Origin: Leifsonia sp. NPDC080035
GTDB lineage: Bacteria > Actinomycetota > Actinomycetes > Actinomycetales > Microbacteriaceae
DNA: 64,000 nt
NCBI RefSeq assembly: GCF_040050925.1
Contig: NZ_CP157390.1
Location: 930,001-994,000 of the forward strand
Reading direction: 5' to 3'
A model generated the notes under the pieces. It had not been told where the DNA came from. It searched no databases and saw nothing but the letters and a program-made list of their open reading frames with translations. Below, in pieces: positions 42,882 through 52,046 of this stretch. The stretch's first letter is position 1; every line of letters begins with the position of its first letter. The translations under genes were made by a program, and so were the position numbers.

Positions 42882-44342
42882 ATGACTTCCGTCGACGCGA
42901 TCGTCATCGGCTCTGGCCCGAACGGGCTCGCCGCCGCCGTCACGCTGGCCCGCGCCGGTCTCTCCGTGCACGTGTACGAGCGCAGCGCCATCCCCGGCGG
43001 CGGCCTGCGCACCGAGGAGGTCACCCTCCCCGGCTTCCGGCACGACATGTGCTCGGCCGTGCATCCCCTCGCCTTCGCCTCCGGCTTCTTCCGCCGGTTC
43101 CGGCTGGAGGAGCGCATCCCGTTCGTCACACCGTCGGCTTCGTACGGGCATCCCCTCGACGGCGGCAGGGCGGCCATCGCCTACCGCGACATCGACCGCA
43201 CCGCGGACGCGCTCGGGGTCGACGGCCCCGCCTGGCGCGCACTGCTCGGCCCGCTCGCTCGGGAGGCCGACGCGGTCGCACAGTTCACCGGGTCACCGGT
43301 GCTGCGCATCCCGCGACACCCGCTCGTCGCCGCCCGGTTCGGTCTGACCGCGATCGCCCAGGGAGGGCCGTGGTGGGACCTGCCGTTCCGCACGGAGGAG
43401 CCGGGCGCCCTGCTCACCGGCGTGTTCGCGCACGCGACCGTGCCGCTGCCGAGCGTCGCAGGCGCAGCCGCCGGCCTCACCCTCGCCGCGTACGCGCACG
43501 CCCGGGGCTGGCCCATCCCGGTCGGCGGATCGCAGTCGATCGCGGACGCGCTGATCGCGGACCTGACGGCGCACGGCGGGGAGGTCATCACCGGCAGCGA
43601 CATCGCATCGCTCGGCGAGCTGCCCGACGCCCGCGCCATCCTGTTCGACACGCATGTCGACGCGGCGGCGCGCCTCGGCGAGGACCGGCTGCCCGGCGGC
43701 TACCTGCGCAAGATCTCGCGCTTCCGGAACGGCAACGGCGTCTTCAAGATCGACTTCGCCCTTTCCGGCCCGGTGCCGTGGAGCAACCCGGCGCTCGGGG
43801 AGACGGCGACGGTGCACCTCGGCGGCGACCGCGCCGCGATCGCGCGCTCGGAGCGGACCGTCGCCCGGGGCAGGGAGAGCGATGACCCGTACCTGCTCGT
43901 CTCCCAGCCGACGCTCTTCGACGACACCCGGGCCCCGGCTGGCAAGCACGTGCTGTGGGCGTACACGCACGTTCCGCGCGGGTCCACGTCCGACAGGAGC
44001 GAGGCGGTGATCGCGCAGATCGAACGGTTCGCCCCCGGTTTCCGCGACCTGATCCTGAGCACGGCCACCAAGACCGCGCGGGAGATGGAGCGCTTCGACC
44101 CCAACTACATCGGCGGCGACATCTCGGCCGGGATGCCGTCGTTCGGCCAGCTGGTCGCGCGTCCGGTGCTCTCCGCCGACCCGTGGCGGATGCCGGGGCG
44201 CGGCCTCTACCTGGCGTCGTCGTCCGCGATCCCCGGGCCCGGCGTGCACGGGCTGGCCGGCTACTACGCGGCGCGCAGCGCGCTTCGACACGAGTTCGGG
44301 ATCACCAGGATGCCCTCGCTGGCACCGGAGAGGAGTGCCTGA
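42882..44342 (+). CDS. CrtI/phytoene desaturase-like FAD oxidoreductase
   Basis: A 486-aa flavoprotein. VIGSGPNGLAAAVTLARAG is the FAD dinucleotide motif and VYERSAIPGGGLRTEE the second FAD segment; the C-terminal GRGLYLASSSAIPGPGVHG is the end motif of the NAD(P)/FAD-dependent CrtI/amine-oxidase group. No carotenoid synthase genes are nearby. It is more like the large uncharacterised CrtI-like group with PYR redox folds. TATAAG and GGGAG both precede the ATG. Its stop overlaps the next start by one base (TGATG). Confidence 0.85.
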   Translation: MTSVDAIVIGSGPNGLAAAVTLARAGLSVHVYERSAIPGGGLRTEEVTLPGFRHDMCSAVHPLAFASGFFRRFRLEERIPFVTPSASYGHPLDGGRAAIAYRDIDRTADALGVDGPAWRALLGPLAREADAVAQFTGSPVLRIPRHPLVAARFGLTAIAQGGPWWDLPFRTEEPGALLTGVFAHATVPLPSVAGAAAGLTLAAYAHARGWPIPVGGSQSIADALIADLTAHGGEVITGSDIASLGELPDARAILFDTHVDAAARLGEDRLPGGYLRKISRFRNGNGVFKIDFALSGPVPWSNPALGETATVHLGGDRAAIARSERTVARGRESDDPYLLVSQPTLFDDTRAPAGKHVLWAYTHVPRGSTSDRSEAVIAQIERFAPGFRDLILSTATKTAREMERFDPNYIGGDISAGMPSFGQLVARPVLSADPWRMPGRGLYLASSSAIPGPGVHGLAGYYAARSALRHEFGITRMPSLAPERSA

Positions 44343-44800
44343 TGGCCGTCACCGTCCGACGTTTCAGCTGCCCGCCCGAGGACGTCTTCGCCGCCCTCGC
44401 CGACCCCTGGGTGTACCCGACCTGGGTGGTCGGCGCCTCCCGCCTGCGCGCGGCCGACCGGCGCTACCCGGAGCAGGGCGCGCGCCTGCACCACTCCATC
44501 GGTGTCTGGCCGTTCGTCCTGAACGACGAGACGAAGGTGGAGGAGTGGGATCCGCCGCGGAGGATGGTGCTCACCGCCAGGACCTGGCCGTTCGGGGAGG
44601 AGCGCGTGCAGATCGAGGCGAGCCCGCGCGGACCCGGATGCGTGGTGCGGATGGAGGAGCACCCGGTGCGCGGCCCGGTGACGCTGATCCCGTCGATGCT
44701 GGCGGACGTCATCCTGCACGTGCGCAACGTGGAGACGCTGCGTCGCCTGGAGTGGGTTGCCCGCGGCCTCGCCGGCAGCCGCGCCTCCGCCTCCGCCTAG
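44342..44800 (+). CDS. SRPBCC (polyketide cyclase-like) protein
   Basis: A 152-aa START/Bet v1-like protein beginning MAVTVRRFSCPPEDVFAALA, followed by WVYPTWVVGASRLRAAD and a C-terminal amphipathic helix. These folds bind hydrophobic ligands. The TGATG overlap with the FAD oxidoreductase implies coupled translation and a shared pathway, perhaps presenting a lipid-like substrate or product. GAGAGGAG precedes the ATG. Confidence 0.82.
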   Translation: MAVTVRRFSCPPEDVFAALADPWVYPTWVVGASRLRAADRRYPEQGARLHHSIGVWPFVLNDETKVEEWDPPRRMVLTARTWPFGEERVQIEASPRGPGCVVRMEEHPVRGPVTLIPSMLADVILHVRNVETLRRLEWVARGLAGSRASASA

Positions 44801-44815
44801 CCGGTCCCCACACCG

Positions 44816-44843
44816 CCGAGTACGCAGATTCTCCGCGTACTCG
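44816..44843. repeat. CGAGTACGC palindromic element, copy 1
   Basis: CGAGTACGC (44817-44825) and GCGTACTCG (44835-44843) form a 9-bp stem with a 9-nt loop, between the SRPBCC and GNAT genes. The same core recurs at 49.0 and 59.6 kb. Confidence 0.75.
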
Positions 44844-44894
44844 ACCGTGTCGACCGAAACATGTTCGACGCATGGCACGGCTAGCATCGGGCGC

Positions 44895-45362
44895 ATGCAG
44901 ACCTCGATCCGCCCGGAACCGCCCCGCCAGCCGGAGGTGGAGGAGCTGCTGCGGCTCGGAGACGACTTCACCCGCGCGCTCTACCCGGCCGAGAGCTGCC
45001 ACCTGCTCGACGTGGCGGAGCTCGAGCGCCCCGGCGTGACGGTCTTCGTCGGCCGCGACGAGGGCGGCTCCGCGCTCGGGATGGCCGCGCTGGTCGCCAA
45101 GCACGATGGTTCCGCGGAGCTGAAGCGGATGTTCGTCCGGCCGGAGGCACGGGGCCGGGGGCTCGCGTCCGCGCTGCTCGGCGCGGTGGAGAGCGCCGCC
45201 GCCGACGCGGGGGTCGCCGTCCTGCGGCTGGAGACCGGCCCCCGGCAGCCGGCCGCGATCGCGCTGTACGAGCGTCGCGGCTACTCCCCCATCCCGTTGT
45301 TCGGCGAGTACATCGGCGACCCCAACTCGATCTGCTACGAGAAGGCGCTGACCCGGCGCTGA
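44895..45362 (+). CDS. GNAT family N-acetyltransferase
   Basis: A 155-aa acetyltransferase with the acetyl-CoA binding segment LKRMFVRPEARGRGLASALL (motif A, RGRGLA) and ALYERRGYSPIPLFGEY near the end (motif B). TAGCAT lies 7 nt before ATG 44895, so the upstream frame from 44757 is rejected. Substrate unknown. Confidence 0.88.
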   Translation: MQTSIRPEPPRQPEVEELLRLGDDFTRALYPAESCHLLDVAELERPGVTVFVGRDEGGSALGMAALVAKHDGSAELKRMFVRPEARGRGLASALLGAVESAAADAGVAVLRLETGPRQPAAIALYERRGYSPIPLFGEYIGDPNSICYEKALTRR

Positions 45363-45439
45363 CATCCCGGCAGCCGCGATCGGCTCTAGCGGGTGCTGCC
45401 CGGGGCCGCTAGCCTGGCGCCACCCCTGGGGAGGCAGCG

Positions 45440-46561
45440 ATGACGGACGACCGCAGCACCACCCGAAGCACCGGCGACGGCACCACCGACGCGACAGAAC
45501 GGCCCGCCGATGCCGCCCGCACCCGCGGCTGGGTGATCGGGCTCCTCGCCGCCGGCGCCGCCCTCGTGCTCATCGGGGGCGGGATGATCGCGGGCGTCTT
45601 CACGACGCTGCTGCTCTCCGGCAACCGGAGCAGCTGCGACGCGGCCGGCGTCGCGGACCGCGTGCTGCCGACCATCGTCACCGTCCAGGTGACGGGAGCG
45701 GGCGGGGCGGGCAACGGCAGCGGCCAGATCATCGACGAGGACGGCCACATCCTCACCAACAACCACGTCATCGCCTCGGCGGCGGACGGTGGAGAACTCA
45801 CGGTGCGGTTCAGCGACGGGCACGAACTCCCCGCGACGCTGGTCGGCCGGGACCCGAAGACGGACCTCGCCGTTGTGAAGGTGCACGACGACGAACCGCT
45901 CCCGGTGATCGAGCCGGGCGACTCCGGGTCCCTCGTCGTCGGCCAGCCGGTCGTGGCCCTGGGCGCACCGCTCGGGCTGTCCAGCACCGTGACGGCGGGC
46001 ATCGTCAGCGCCCTCGGCCGCACGGTCCCGGTGCCGAGCGATGACGACACCAACGCGGTGCTCGCCGGCGCCATCCAGACGGACGCCTCGATCAACCCCG
46101 GCAACTCGGGCGGCGCCCTGGTGGACTGCTCCGGCCGGCTGGTCGGGGTGAACACCGCGATCGCGACGGTGCCGGGTTCCGCCGGCCAGCGCAGCACCGG
46201 CAGCGTCGGCATCGGCTTCGCCGTCCCCGTCGCGCAGGCGCTGCCGATCGCGCACGAGCTGATCGAGCACGGCGAGGTGAACCATCCCAGCGCCGGGATC
46301 TCCGTCACGCCCATCCCGCCGTCGGTCGCCGCGGCCTACGGGATCACGGACGGGCTGTTCGTGCAGGGGATCGTCGTCGGCGGACCGGCGGCGAAGGCCG
46401 GCATCCGGCCGGGGGACATCATCGTCAGCCTGAACGGCCAGCCGTCCGTCAGCGCTGACGCGCTGACCGCGGTCCAGGTGACGAGCTCGGCGGGCGACAC
46501 GGTCGACGTCGTCTACGTGCGCGGCGGCCGCGAGCACACCACGAAGGTGACGTTGCGCTGA
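45440..46561 (+). CDS. Membrane-anchored HtrA-type serine protease
   Basis: A 373-aa S1C protease. A 30-residue hydrophilic start is followed by one membrane helix (about 31-60). The extracellular trypsin-like domain carries His109 (LTNNHVI), Asp142 (PKTDLAVV) and Ser223 (INPGNSGGAL), and a PDZ domain spans about 275-370 (GPAAKAGIRPGDIIVSLNG). Cys66 and Cys230 could form a disulfide. GGGAGG precedes the ATG. Its likely job is extracytoplasmic protein quality control. It converges on the hut regulator gene. Confidence 0.92.
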   Translation: MTDDRSTTRSTGDGTTDATERPADAARTRGWVIGLLAAGAALVLIGGGMIAGVFTTLLLSGNRSSCDAAGVADRVLPTIVTVQVTGAGGAGNGSGQIIDEDGHILTNNHVIASAADGGELTVRFSDGHELPATLVGRDPKTDLAVVKVHDDEPLPVIEPGDSGSLVVGQPVVALGAPLGLSSTVTAGIVSALGRTVPVPSDDDTNAVLAGAIQTDASINPGNSGGALVDCSGRLVGVNTAIATVPGSAGQRSTGSVGIGFAVPVAQALPIAHELIEHGEVNHPSAGISVTPIPPSVAAAYGITDGLFVQGIVVGGPAAKAGIRPGDIIVSLNGQPSVSADALTAVQVTSSAGDTVDVVYVRGGREHTTKVTLR

Positions 46562-46579
46562 GCCCCCGCGCGGCCGGCG

Positions 46580-47350
46580 TCAGCTCCCTCGGATGCGCCG
46601 GGACAGCTCGGCGGCCGCCTCGCGCACCCGGCCGGCCAGGGCATCCCACTGTTCGGGCGGCACGTTCTCGCGCGGGAAGGTGATGGCGATCCCGGCGGCG
46701 GGCCAGCCGGCGTGGTCGCGCACGGAGACGGCGACGGACGCGAAGCCCGGCGTCACGTCGCCGTCCTCCGTCGCGTACCCGCGCTCGCGCGCGTCCACCA
46801 CCAGCCGGCGCAGCTCGGCGTAGGAGTGCGGGCCGGCGCCGGTGCGGTCCTCGAAGGCGTCGCTGTCCGGGTAGAGCGCGCGCAGCTGCCCGGGAGGGAG
46901 GGACGCGAGCAGGGCGCGGCCGCTGGCCGTCAGGTGAGCGGGCAGGCGAACGCCGACGTCGGTGACCAGCCGCGGCCGCCGCCGGGCGCGCTCCTCCACG
47001 ATGTAGACGACGTCGCGGCCGTGCAGAACAGCGATGTGCCCGGACTCGCCGAGCGCATCCACGAGCCCGGCGACGATCGGTCGGCCGAGCCGGCTGAGCG
47101 GCTCCTGACGCGAGAAGGCGCTGGAGAGCTCGTAGGCGGCGACGCCGAGGCCGTACCGCCTCGCCTCCGGGAAGTGCAGCACGAACCCGTGCTCGACGAG
47201 CACCGTGAGCAGGTGGTAGACGGTGGAGCGCGGCAGGCCGAGGGCGGAGGCGATGCCGGCAGCGGGGACGGGGCCGCGCTGTGCGGCCAGGTGGCCGAGG
47301 ATGCGCAGAGTGTTCTCCGCGGCCGGGACCTTGCTCGGCATGGGCTGCAT
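46580..47350 (-). CDS. hutR: IclR family regulator of the hut cluster
   Basis: A 256-aa IclR protein: N-terminal winged HTH at about 10-70 (ENTLRILGHLAAQRGPVPAA, then LGLPRSTVYHLLTVL) and the IclR effector domain (HIAVLHGRDVVYIVEE, VRLPAHLTASGRALLASLPP). GGGAGGAGG lies right before ATG 47350, and the longer start at 47509 is rejected. It diverges from hutH across a palindrome that is repeated in front of hutG, so it most likely controls both hut units. The symbol is assigned by context. Confidence 0.85.
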   Translation of the reverse strand: MQPMPSKVPAAENTLRILGHLAAQRGPVPAAGIASALGLPRSTVYHLLTVLVEHGFVLHFPEARRYGLGVAAYELSSAFSRQEPLSRLGRPIVAGLVDALGESGHIAVLHGRDVVYIVEERARRRPRLVTDVGVRLPAHLTASGRALLASLPPGQLRALYPDSDAFEDRTGAGPHSYAELRRLVVDARERGYATEDGDVTPGFASVAVSVRDHAGWPAAGIAITFPRENVPPEQWDALAGRVREAAAELSRRIRGS

Positions 47351-47387
47351 CGCCTCCTCCCGATCGCGGCGCGCGCCGCGAGCGCGT

Positions 47388-47405
47388 TGTCTGGAATCCC
47401 GGACA
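47388..47405. promoter_or_regulatory. Hut operator, copy 1 (iclR/hutH)
   Basis: TGTCTGG-AATC-CCGGACA is an 18-bp dyad with one mismatched pair in the divergent gap. A 17-bp near-identical sequence (one base different) lies upstream of hutG at 53001-53017. Confidence 0.75.
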
Positions 47406-47459
47406 CGGATGAGCGTACCTCCCGCGCGCGGACGACGCTCCCCGGCGCATGATCGGAGC

Positions 47460-49007
47460 ATGCTCGCCACCACCACTGAGATCACCGTCGGCGCGACACC
47501 GCTCACCATCGCGGATGTCGTGGCGGTCGCCCGCGAGGGCGCGCCCGTCCGCCTGGACGCCGCGGCGCTGGACGCCGTCGACGCCTCGCGCGCGATCGTC
47601 GAGGCCCTCGCCGACGACGTCGAACCGCACTACGGCATCTCCACCGGCTTCGGCGCCCTGGCGACCACGTTCATCCCCGCCGAGCGCCGCGCCCAGCTGC
47701 AGGCGAGCCTCGTCCGCTCGCACGCGGCCGGGTCCGGACCCGAGGTGGAGCGCGAGGTCGTCCGCGCGCTCATGCTGCTGCGCCTCGCCACGCTGATGAC
47801 CGGGCGCACGGGCGCGCAGCGGAAGACCGTCGAGACGTACGCGGCGCTCCTGAACGCGGGGATCACGCCGATCGTCCGCGAGTACGGCTCGCTCGGCTGC
47901 TCCGGCGACCTCGCCCCGCTCGCGCACTGCGCGCTCGCCGCGATGGGCGAGGGCCAGGTGCGCGTGGACGGCGAGCTGCGCGATGCGGCGGACGCCCTCG
48001 CCGCCGCGGGCATCGAGCCGGTCGTGCTCGCCGAGAAGGAGGGCCTCGCCCTCATCAACGGCACCGACGGGATGCTCGGGATGCTCTCGCTCGCGCTGCA
48101 CGACCTCGCGACCCTGCTCACCACCGCCGACATCGCCGCGGCGATGAGCGTGGAGGCGCTGCTCGGAACCGATGCCGTCTTCGCCGACGACCTGCAGCGG
48201 CTGCGTCCGCAGGCCGGTCAGGCGGTCTCCGCCGGGAACCTGCGCAGCCTGCTCGCCGGATCCCCGCTGGTGGCGAGCCACAAGGGCCCGGAGTGCACGC
48301 GCGTCCAGGACGCCTACTCGCTGCGCTGCGCACCGCAGGTGCACGGCGGCGCACGCGACACCGTCGCGCACGCGAGCCTGGTGGCCGAGCGCGAGCTCGC
48401 CTCCGCGGTCGACAACCCGGTGCTCACGCTCGACGGCCGGGTGGAGTCGAACGGCAACTTCCACGGCGCACCGGTCGCGTACGTGCTCGACTTCCTCGCG
48501 ATCGTCGTCGCGGACGTGGCGAGCATGTCCGAGCGCCGCACCGACCGGTTCCTCGACCCGGCCCGCAACCAGGGCCTGCCGCCGTTCCTCGCGCACGAGG
48601 TCGGCGTGGACTCCGGGCTGATGATCGCGCAGTACACGGCGGCCGGGATCGTCTCCGAGCTGAAGCGACTGGCGGCGCCCGCGTCCGTCGACAGCATCCC
48701 GTCGTCGGCCATGCAGGAGGACCACGTGTCGATGGGATGGGCGGCCGCCCGCAAGCTGCGCCGCGCCATCGACGGCCTCGGCCGCGTGCTCGCGATCGAG
48801 CTGATGACCGCGGCGCGCGGCGCCGAGCTGCGCGCCCCGCTGCGCCAGGGGCCGGCGACGTCGGCGGTCACCACGGCGCTCCGCACGACGGTCCCCGGCC
48901 CCGGGCCGGACCGGCACCTGTCCCCCGAGATCGAGGCGGCCGTCGCCCTCGTCGCCTCCGGCGCCATCCGCGCCGCCGCCGAGACGACCACCGGCCCCCT
49001 CGCCTAG
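47460..49007 (+). CDS. hutH: Histidine ammonia-lyase
   Basis: A 515-aa enzyme removing ammonia from histidine to give urocanate. YGISTGFG (58-65) includes the catalytic Tyr. The MIO prosthetic group would form from Cys147-Ser148-Gly149 in GSLGCSGDLAPLAH, a Cys variant of the usual Ala-Ser-Gly. QDAYSLRCAPQVHGGARDT and SNGNFHGAPVAY also match the family. CATGAT lies 6 nt before ATG 47460, so a leaderless start is plausible; upstream in-frame codons belong to the regulator's opposite strand. Confidence 0.93.
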   Translation: MLATTTEITVGATPLTIADVVAVAREGAPVRLDAAALDAVDASRAIVEALADDVEPHYGISTGFGALATTFIPAERRAQLQASLVRSHAAGSGPEVEREVVRALMLLRLATLMTGRTGAQRKTVETYAALLNAGITPIVREYGSLGCSGDLAPLAHCALAAMGEGQVRVDGELRDAADALAAAGIEPVVLAEKEGLALINGTDGMLGMLSLALHDLATLLTTADIAAAMSVEALLGTDAVFADDLQRLRPQAGQAVSAGNLRSLLAGSPLVASHKGPECTRVQDAYSLRCAPQVHGGARDTVAHASLVAERELASAVDNPVLTLDGRVESNGNFHGAPVAYVLDFLAIVVADVASMSERRTDRFLDPARNQGLPPFLAHEVGVDSGLMIAQYTAAGIVSELKRLAAPASVDSIPSSAMQEDHVSMGWAAARKLRRAIDGLGRVLAIELMTAARGAELRAPLRQGPATSAVTTALRTTVPGPGPDRHLSPEIEAAVALVASGAIRAAAETTTGPLA

Positions 49008-49031
49008 CCCGTCCACACCCCACCCAGCCGT

Positions 49032-49088
49032 CGAGTACGCAGAAGATCGCCCCGAAACCGCCGAGTACGTAGACAATCCGCGTACTCG
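49032..49088. repeat. CGAGTACGC palindromic element, copy 2 (inside hut operon)
   Basis: A direct copy CGAGTACGCAGA (49032-49043) is followed 30 bp on by CGAGTACGTAGA (49062) facing GCGTACTCG (49080-49088). It lies in the 108-bp gap between hutH and hutU. Layout and spacing match the copy at 59571. Confidence 0.78.
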
Positions 49089-49115
49089 ACCGTTGCTCGA
49101 GAGAGGACCACACGA

Positions 49116-50777
49116 ATGCAGGGAGCACGAGAGGTGCGCGCACCGCGCGGCACCGAGCTGAGCGCGAAGAGCTGGCAGACCGAGGCGCCGCTGCGGATGC
49201 TGATGAACAACCTCGACCCCGAGGTCGCCGAGCGCCCCGACGACCTGGTCGTCTACGGCGGCACCGGTCGCGCCGCGCGCAGCTGGGAGGCGTTCGACGC
49301 GATCGTCGCCACCCTGCGCGACCTGGAGCCCGACGAGACCCTCCTCGTGCAGTCGGGCAAGCCGGTCGGCGTCTTCCGCACGCACGAGTGGGCGCCGCGC
49401 GTGCTCATCGCCAACTCCAACCTGGTCGGGGACTGGGCGACGTGGCCCGAGTTCCGCCGGCTGGAGGCGCTCGGCCTCACCATGTACGGCCAGATGACCG
49501 CGGGCTCCTGGATCTACATCGGCTCGCAGGGCATCCTGCAGGGCACCTACGAGACGTTCGCCGCCATCGCCGACAAACGGTTCGACGGCAGCCTTGCCGG
49601 GACGCTCACCCTCACCGGCGGCTGCGGCGGGATGGGCGGAGCGCAGCCGCTCGCCGTCACCCTGAACGGCGGCGCCGTCCTCATCGTCGACGTCGACCGC
49701 ACCCGCCTTCAGCGGCGCGTGGACCACGGCTACCTGGACGAGCTCGCCGACGACCTCGACGACGCGATCGCCCGCGTGACCGCGGCGAAGGACGAGCGGC
49801 GCGCCCTCTCGGTCGGACTGGTCGGCAACGCCGCCACCGTGTTCCCCGAGCTTTTGCGACGCGGCGTCCCGATCGACATCGTCACCGACCAGACCAGCGC
49901 CCACGACCCGCTCAGCTACCTGCCGGAGGAGATCGGCGTCGCGGAGTGGCACGAGCGCGCCGAGGCGGACCCCGAGGCGTTCACGATCGCCGCGCGCCTC
50001 TCGATGGCGAAGCAGGTGGAGGCGATGGTCGGCTTCCTGGATGCGGGAGCCGAGGTCTTCGACTACGGCAACTCCATCCGCACGGAGGCGCAGCTGGGCG
50101 GCTACTCCCGCGCGTTCGCGTTCCCCGGCTTCGTTCCCGCGTACATCCGCCCGCAGTTCGAGGAGGGTCGCGGGCCGTTCCGCTGGGCGGCGCTCTCCGG
50201 CGACCCCGCCGACATCGCGGCGACCGACCGGGCCATCCTGGAGCTGTTCCCTGACGACCACAAGTTGCGCCGCTGGATCACCCAGGCCGGCGAGAAGGTC
50301 CACTTCGAGGGACTGCCAGCGCGGATCTGCTGGCTCGGCTACAAGGAGCGCCACCTCGCCGGCCTGCGGTTCAACGAGCTCGTCGCCTCCGGGGAGGTCA
50401 GCGCCCCGATCGTGATCGGCCGAGACCACCTCGACTCCGGTTCCGTCGCCTCCCCGTACCGCGAGACCGAGGCGATGAAGGACGGCTCCGACGCGATCGC
50501 CGACTGGCCGTTGCTGAATGCCCTGCTGAACACCGCGTCCGGCGCCACCTGGGTGTCGCTTCACCACGGCGGTGGCGTCGGGATCGGCCGCAGCATCCAC
50601 GCCGGACAGGTGATCGTCGCGGACGGCACCCCGCTCGCCGCGCAGAAGATCGAGCGGGTGCTCACCAACGACCCCGGAACCGGCGTGATGCGCCACGTGG
50701 ATGCGGGCTACGAGCACGCCGCCGAGGTCGCCCGCGAGCGCGGGCTGCGCATCCCCATGCAGGGCGGCGCCATCTGA
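49116..50777 (+). CDS. hutU: Urocanate hydratase
   Basis: A 553-aa enzyme converting urocanate to imidazolonepropionate with tightly bound NAD+. LIANSNLVGDWATW, YGQMTAGSWIYIGSQGI and TLTGGCGGMGGAQP (NAD site, 168-177) are signature stretches, and GLPARICWLGYKER contains the active-site Cys405. Length matches the family. ATG 49116 lies 13 nt after a GAGAGAGG. The stop overlaps the hutI start by one base (TGATG). Confidence 0.95.
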   Translation: MQGAREVRAPRGTELSAKSWQTEAPLRMLMNNLDPEVAERPDDLVVYGGTGRAARSWEAFDAIVATLRDLEPDETLLVQSGKPVGVFRTHEWAPRVLIANSNLVGDWATWPEFRRLEALGLTMYGQMTAGSWIYIGSQGILQGTYETFAAIADKRFDGSLAGTLTLTGGCGGMGGAQPLAVTLNGGAVLIVDVDRTRLQRRVDHGYLDELADDLDDAIARVTAAKDERRALSVGLVGNAATVFPELLRRGVPIDIVTDQTSAHDPLSYLPEEIGVAEWHERAEADPEAFTIAARLSMAKQVEAMVGFLDAGAEVFDYGNSIRTEAQLGGYSRAFAFPGFVPAYIRPQFEEGRGPFRWAALSGDPADIAATDRAILELFPDDHKLRRWITQAGEKVHFEGLPARICWLGYKERHLAGLRFNELVASGEVSAPIVIGRDHLDSGSVASPYRETEAMKDGSDAIADWPLLNALLNTASGATWVSLHHGGGVGIGRSIHAGQVIVADGTPLAAQKIERVLTNDPGTGVMRHVDAGYEHAAEVARERGLRIPMQGGAI

Positions 50778-51940
50778 TGTCCCGCGCGACGCTGCTGACC
50801 GGGATCGGCGAGCTCGTCACCCTCGACCCTGAGCATGCCGGTCCGCTCGGCATCGTCGCGGACGCGGCGCTGCTGGAGGTGGATGGCCGGGTCGTGTGGA
50901 CCGGCCCCGCGTCGGCGGCGCCCCGCGACGTCGACGAGGTGGTGGATGCGGGCGGCGCCGCCGTCATCCCCGGGTTCGTGGACAGCCACACCCACCTCGT
51001 CTTCGGCGGCGACCGGTCCGCGGAGTTCGAGGCGCGGATGGCCGGACGGCCGTATTCCGCCGGAGGCATACGCAGCACCGTCGCGGCGACGCGAGCCGCG
51101 TCCGAGGGCGAGCTGCGGTCCCGTCTCGCCCGGTTCGTGGCGGAGCTGGAGGCGCAGGGGACGACGACGTTCGAGATCAAGAGCGGTTACGGCCTCACGG
51201 TCGAGGACGAGGAGCGCCTCCTCCGACTGGCCGGCGAGGTCACCGACGAGACGACGTTCCTCGGCGCGCACGTGGTGCCGCCGGAGTATGCGGAGGATCC
51301 TCAGGCTTATGTCGAGCTCGTCACCGGGCCGATGCTTGACGCGTGTGCACCGCACGCCCGGTGGATCGACGTGTTCTGCGAGAGCGGGGCGTTCACGGTC
51401 GAGCAGTCGCGCCGCATCCTTGCCGCCGGCGCGTCACGCGGGCTCGGCGTGCGGCTTCACGCGAGCCAGCTCGGTCCCGGCGATGGTGTCGCACTCGCCG
51501 TCGAGCTGGATGCGGCGAGCGTCGACCACTGCACCTATCTGACCGACGCCGATGTGGCGGCGCTGGCGGGCTCGAGCACCGTCGCCACGCTGCTTCCCGG
51601 CGTCGAGTTCTCGACGCGGCAGCCCTACCCCGACGCGCGGCGGCTCATCGAGGCCGGGGTGCGCGTCGCACTCGCGAGCGACTGCAACCCGGGCTCGTCG
51701 TTCACATCGTCGATGCCCTTCTGCATCGCCGTGGCCGTGCGCGAGATGGGGATGACGGTCGCGGAGGCGCTGCGGGCAGCCACCCTCGGCGGCGCCGAGG
51801 CGCTGCGCCGCACCGATGTCGGCCACCTCCGGCCCGGCGCCCGCGCCGACTACGTCGTTCTGGACGCGCCCTCGCACGTGCACCTCGCCTACCGCCCGGG
51901 CGTCCCCCTCGTCGCGCGCACCCACCGCGCTCGTCCCTGA
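50777..51940 (+). CDS. hutI: Imidazolonepropionase
   Basis: A 387-aa amidohydrolase opening imidazolonepropionate to N-formimidoyl-L-glutamate. The metal site DSHTHLVFGGDRS, the KSGYGL substrate loop, the LHASQLG His-containing strand and LASDCNPGSSFTSSMPF near the C-terminus are all typical of HutI. It overlaps hutU by one base, giving coupled translation. The operon ends in the long hairpin at 51956-52012. Confidence 0.93.
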   Translation: MSRATLLTGIGELVTLDPEHAGPLGIVADAALLEVDGRVVWTGPASAAPRDVDEVVDAGGAAVIPGFVDSHTHLVFGGDRSAEFEARMAGRPYSAGGIRSTVAATRAASEGELRSRLARFVAELEAQGTTTFEIKSGYGLTVEDEERLLRLAGEVTDETTFLGAHVVPPEYAEDPQAYVELVTGPMLDACAPHARWIDVFCESGAFTVEQSRRILAAGASRGLGVRLHASQLGPGDGVALAVELDAASVDHCTYLTDADVAALAGSSTVATLLPGVEFSTRQPYPDARRLIEAGVRVALASDCNPGSSFTSSMPFCIAVAVREMGMTVAEALRAATLGGAEALRRTDVGHLRPGARADYVVLDAPSHVHLAYRPGVPLVARTHRARP

Positions 51941-51955
51941 CCCCGCGCGGGCCGC

Positions 51956-52012
51956 CGAGCACAGGAAAAGTGCTCCGATTCGGGGCGGATCGGAGCACTT
52001 TTCCTGTGCTCG
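51956..52012. terminator. 24-bp-stem bidirectional terminator
   Basis: A perfect 24-bp stem with a 9-nt loop between the convergent hutI and hutG genes, including AAAAG/CTTTT near the middle so that each strand has a short T-run. It starts with CCGCCGAG, as does the CGAGTACGC element. Confidence 0.85.
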
Positions 52013-52046
52013 CCGGCCTGGCGGCGGCGCGAGGCTGGGCGGGCGG

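Noticed and set aside
46449..50717. 1422-codon minus-strand ORF across the hut operon
   Set aside because: Shadow of hutR, hutH and hutU frames; no start signal and no recognisable domain.
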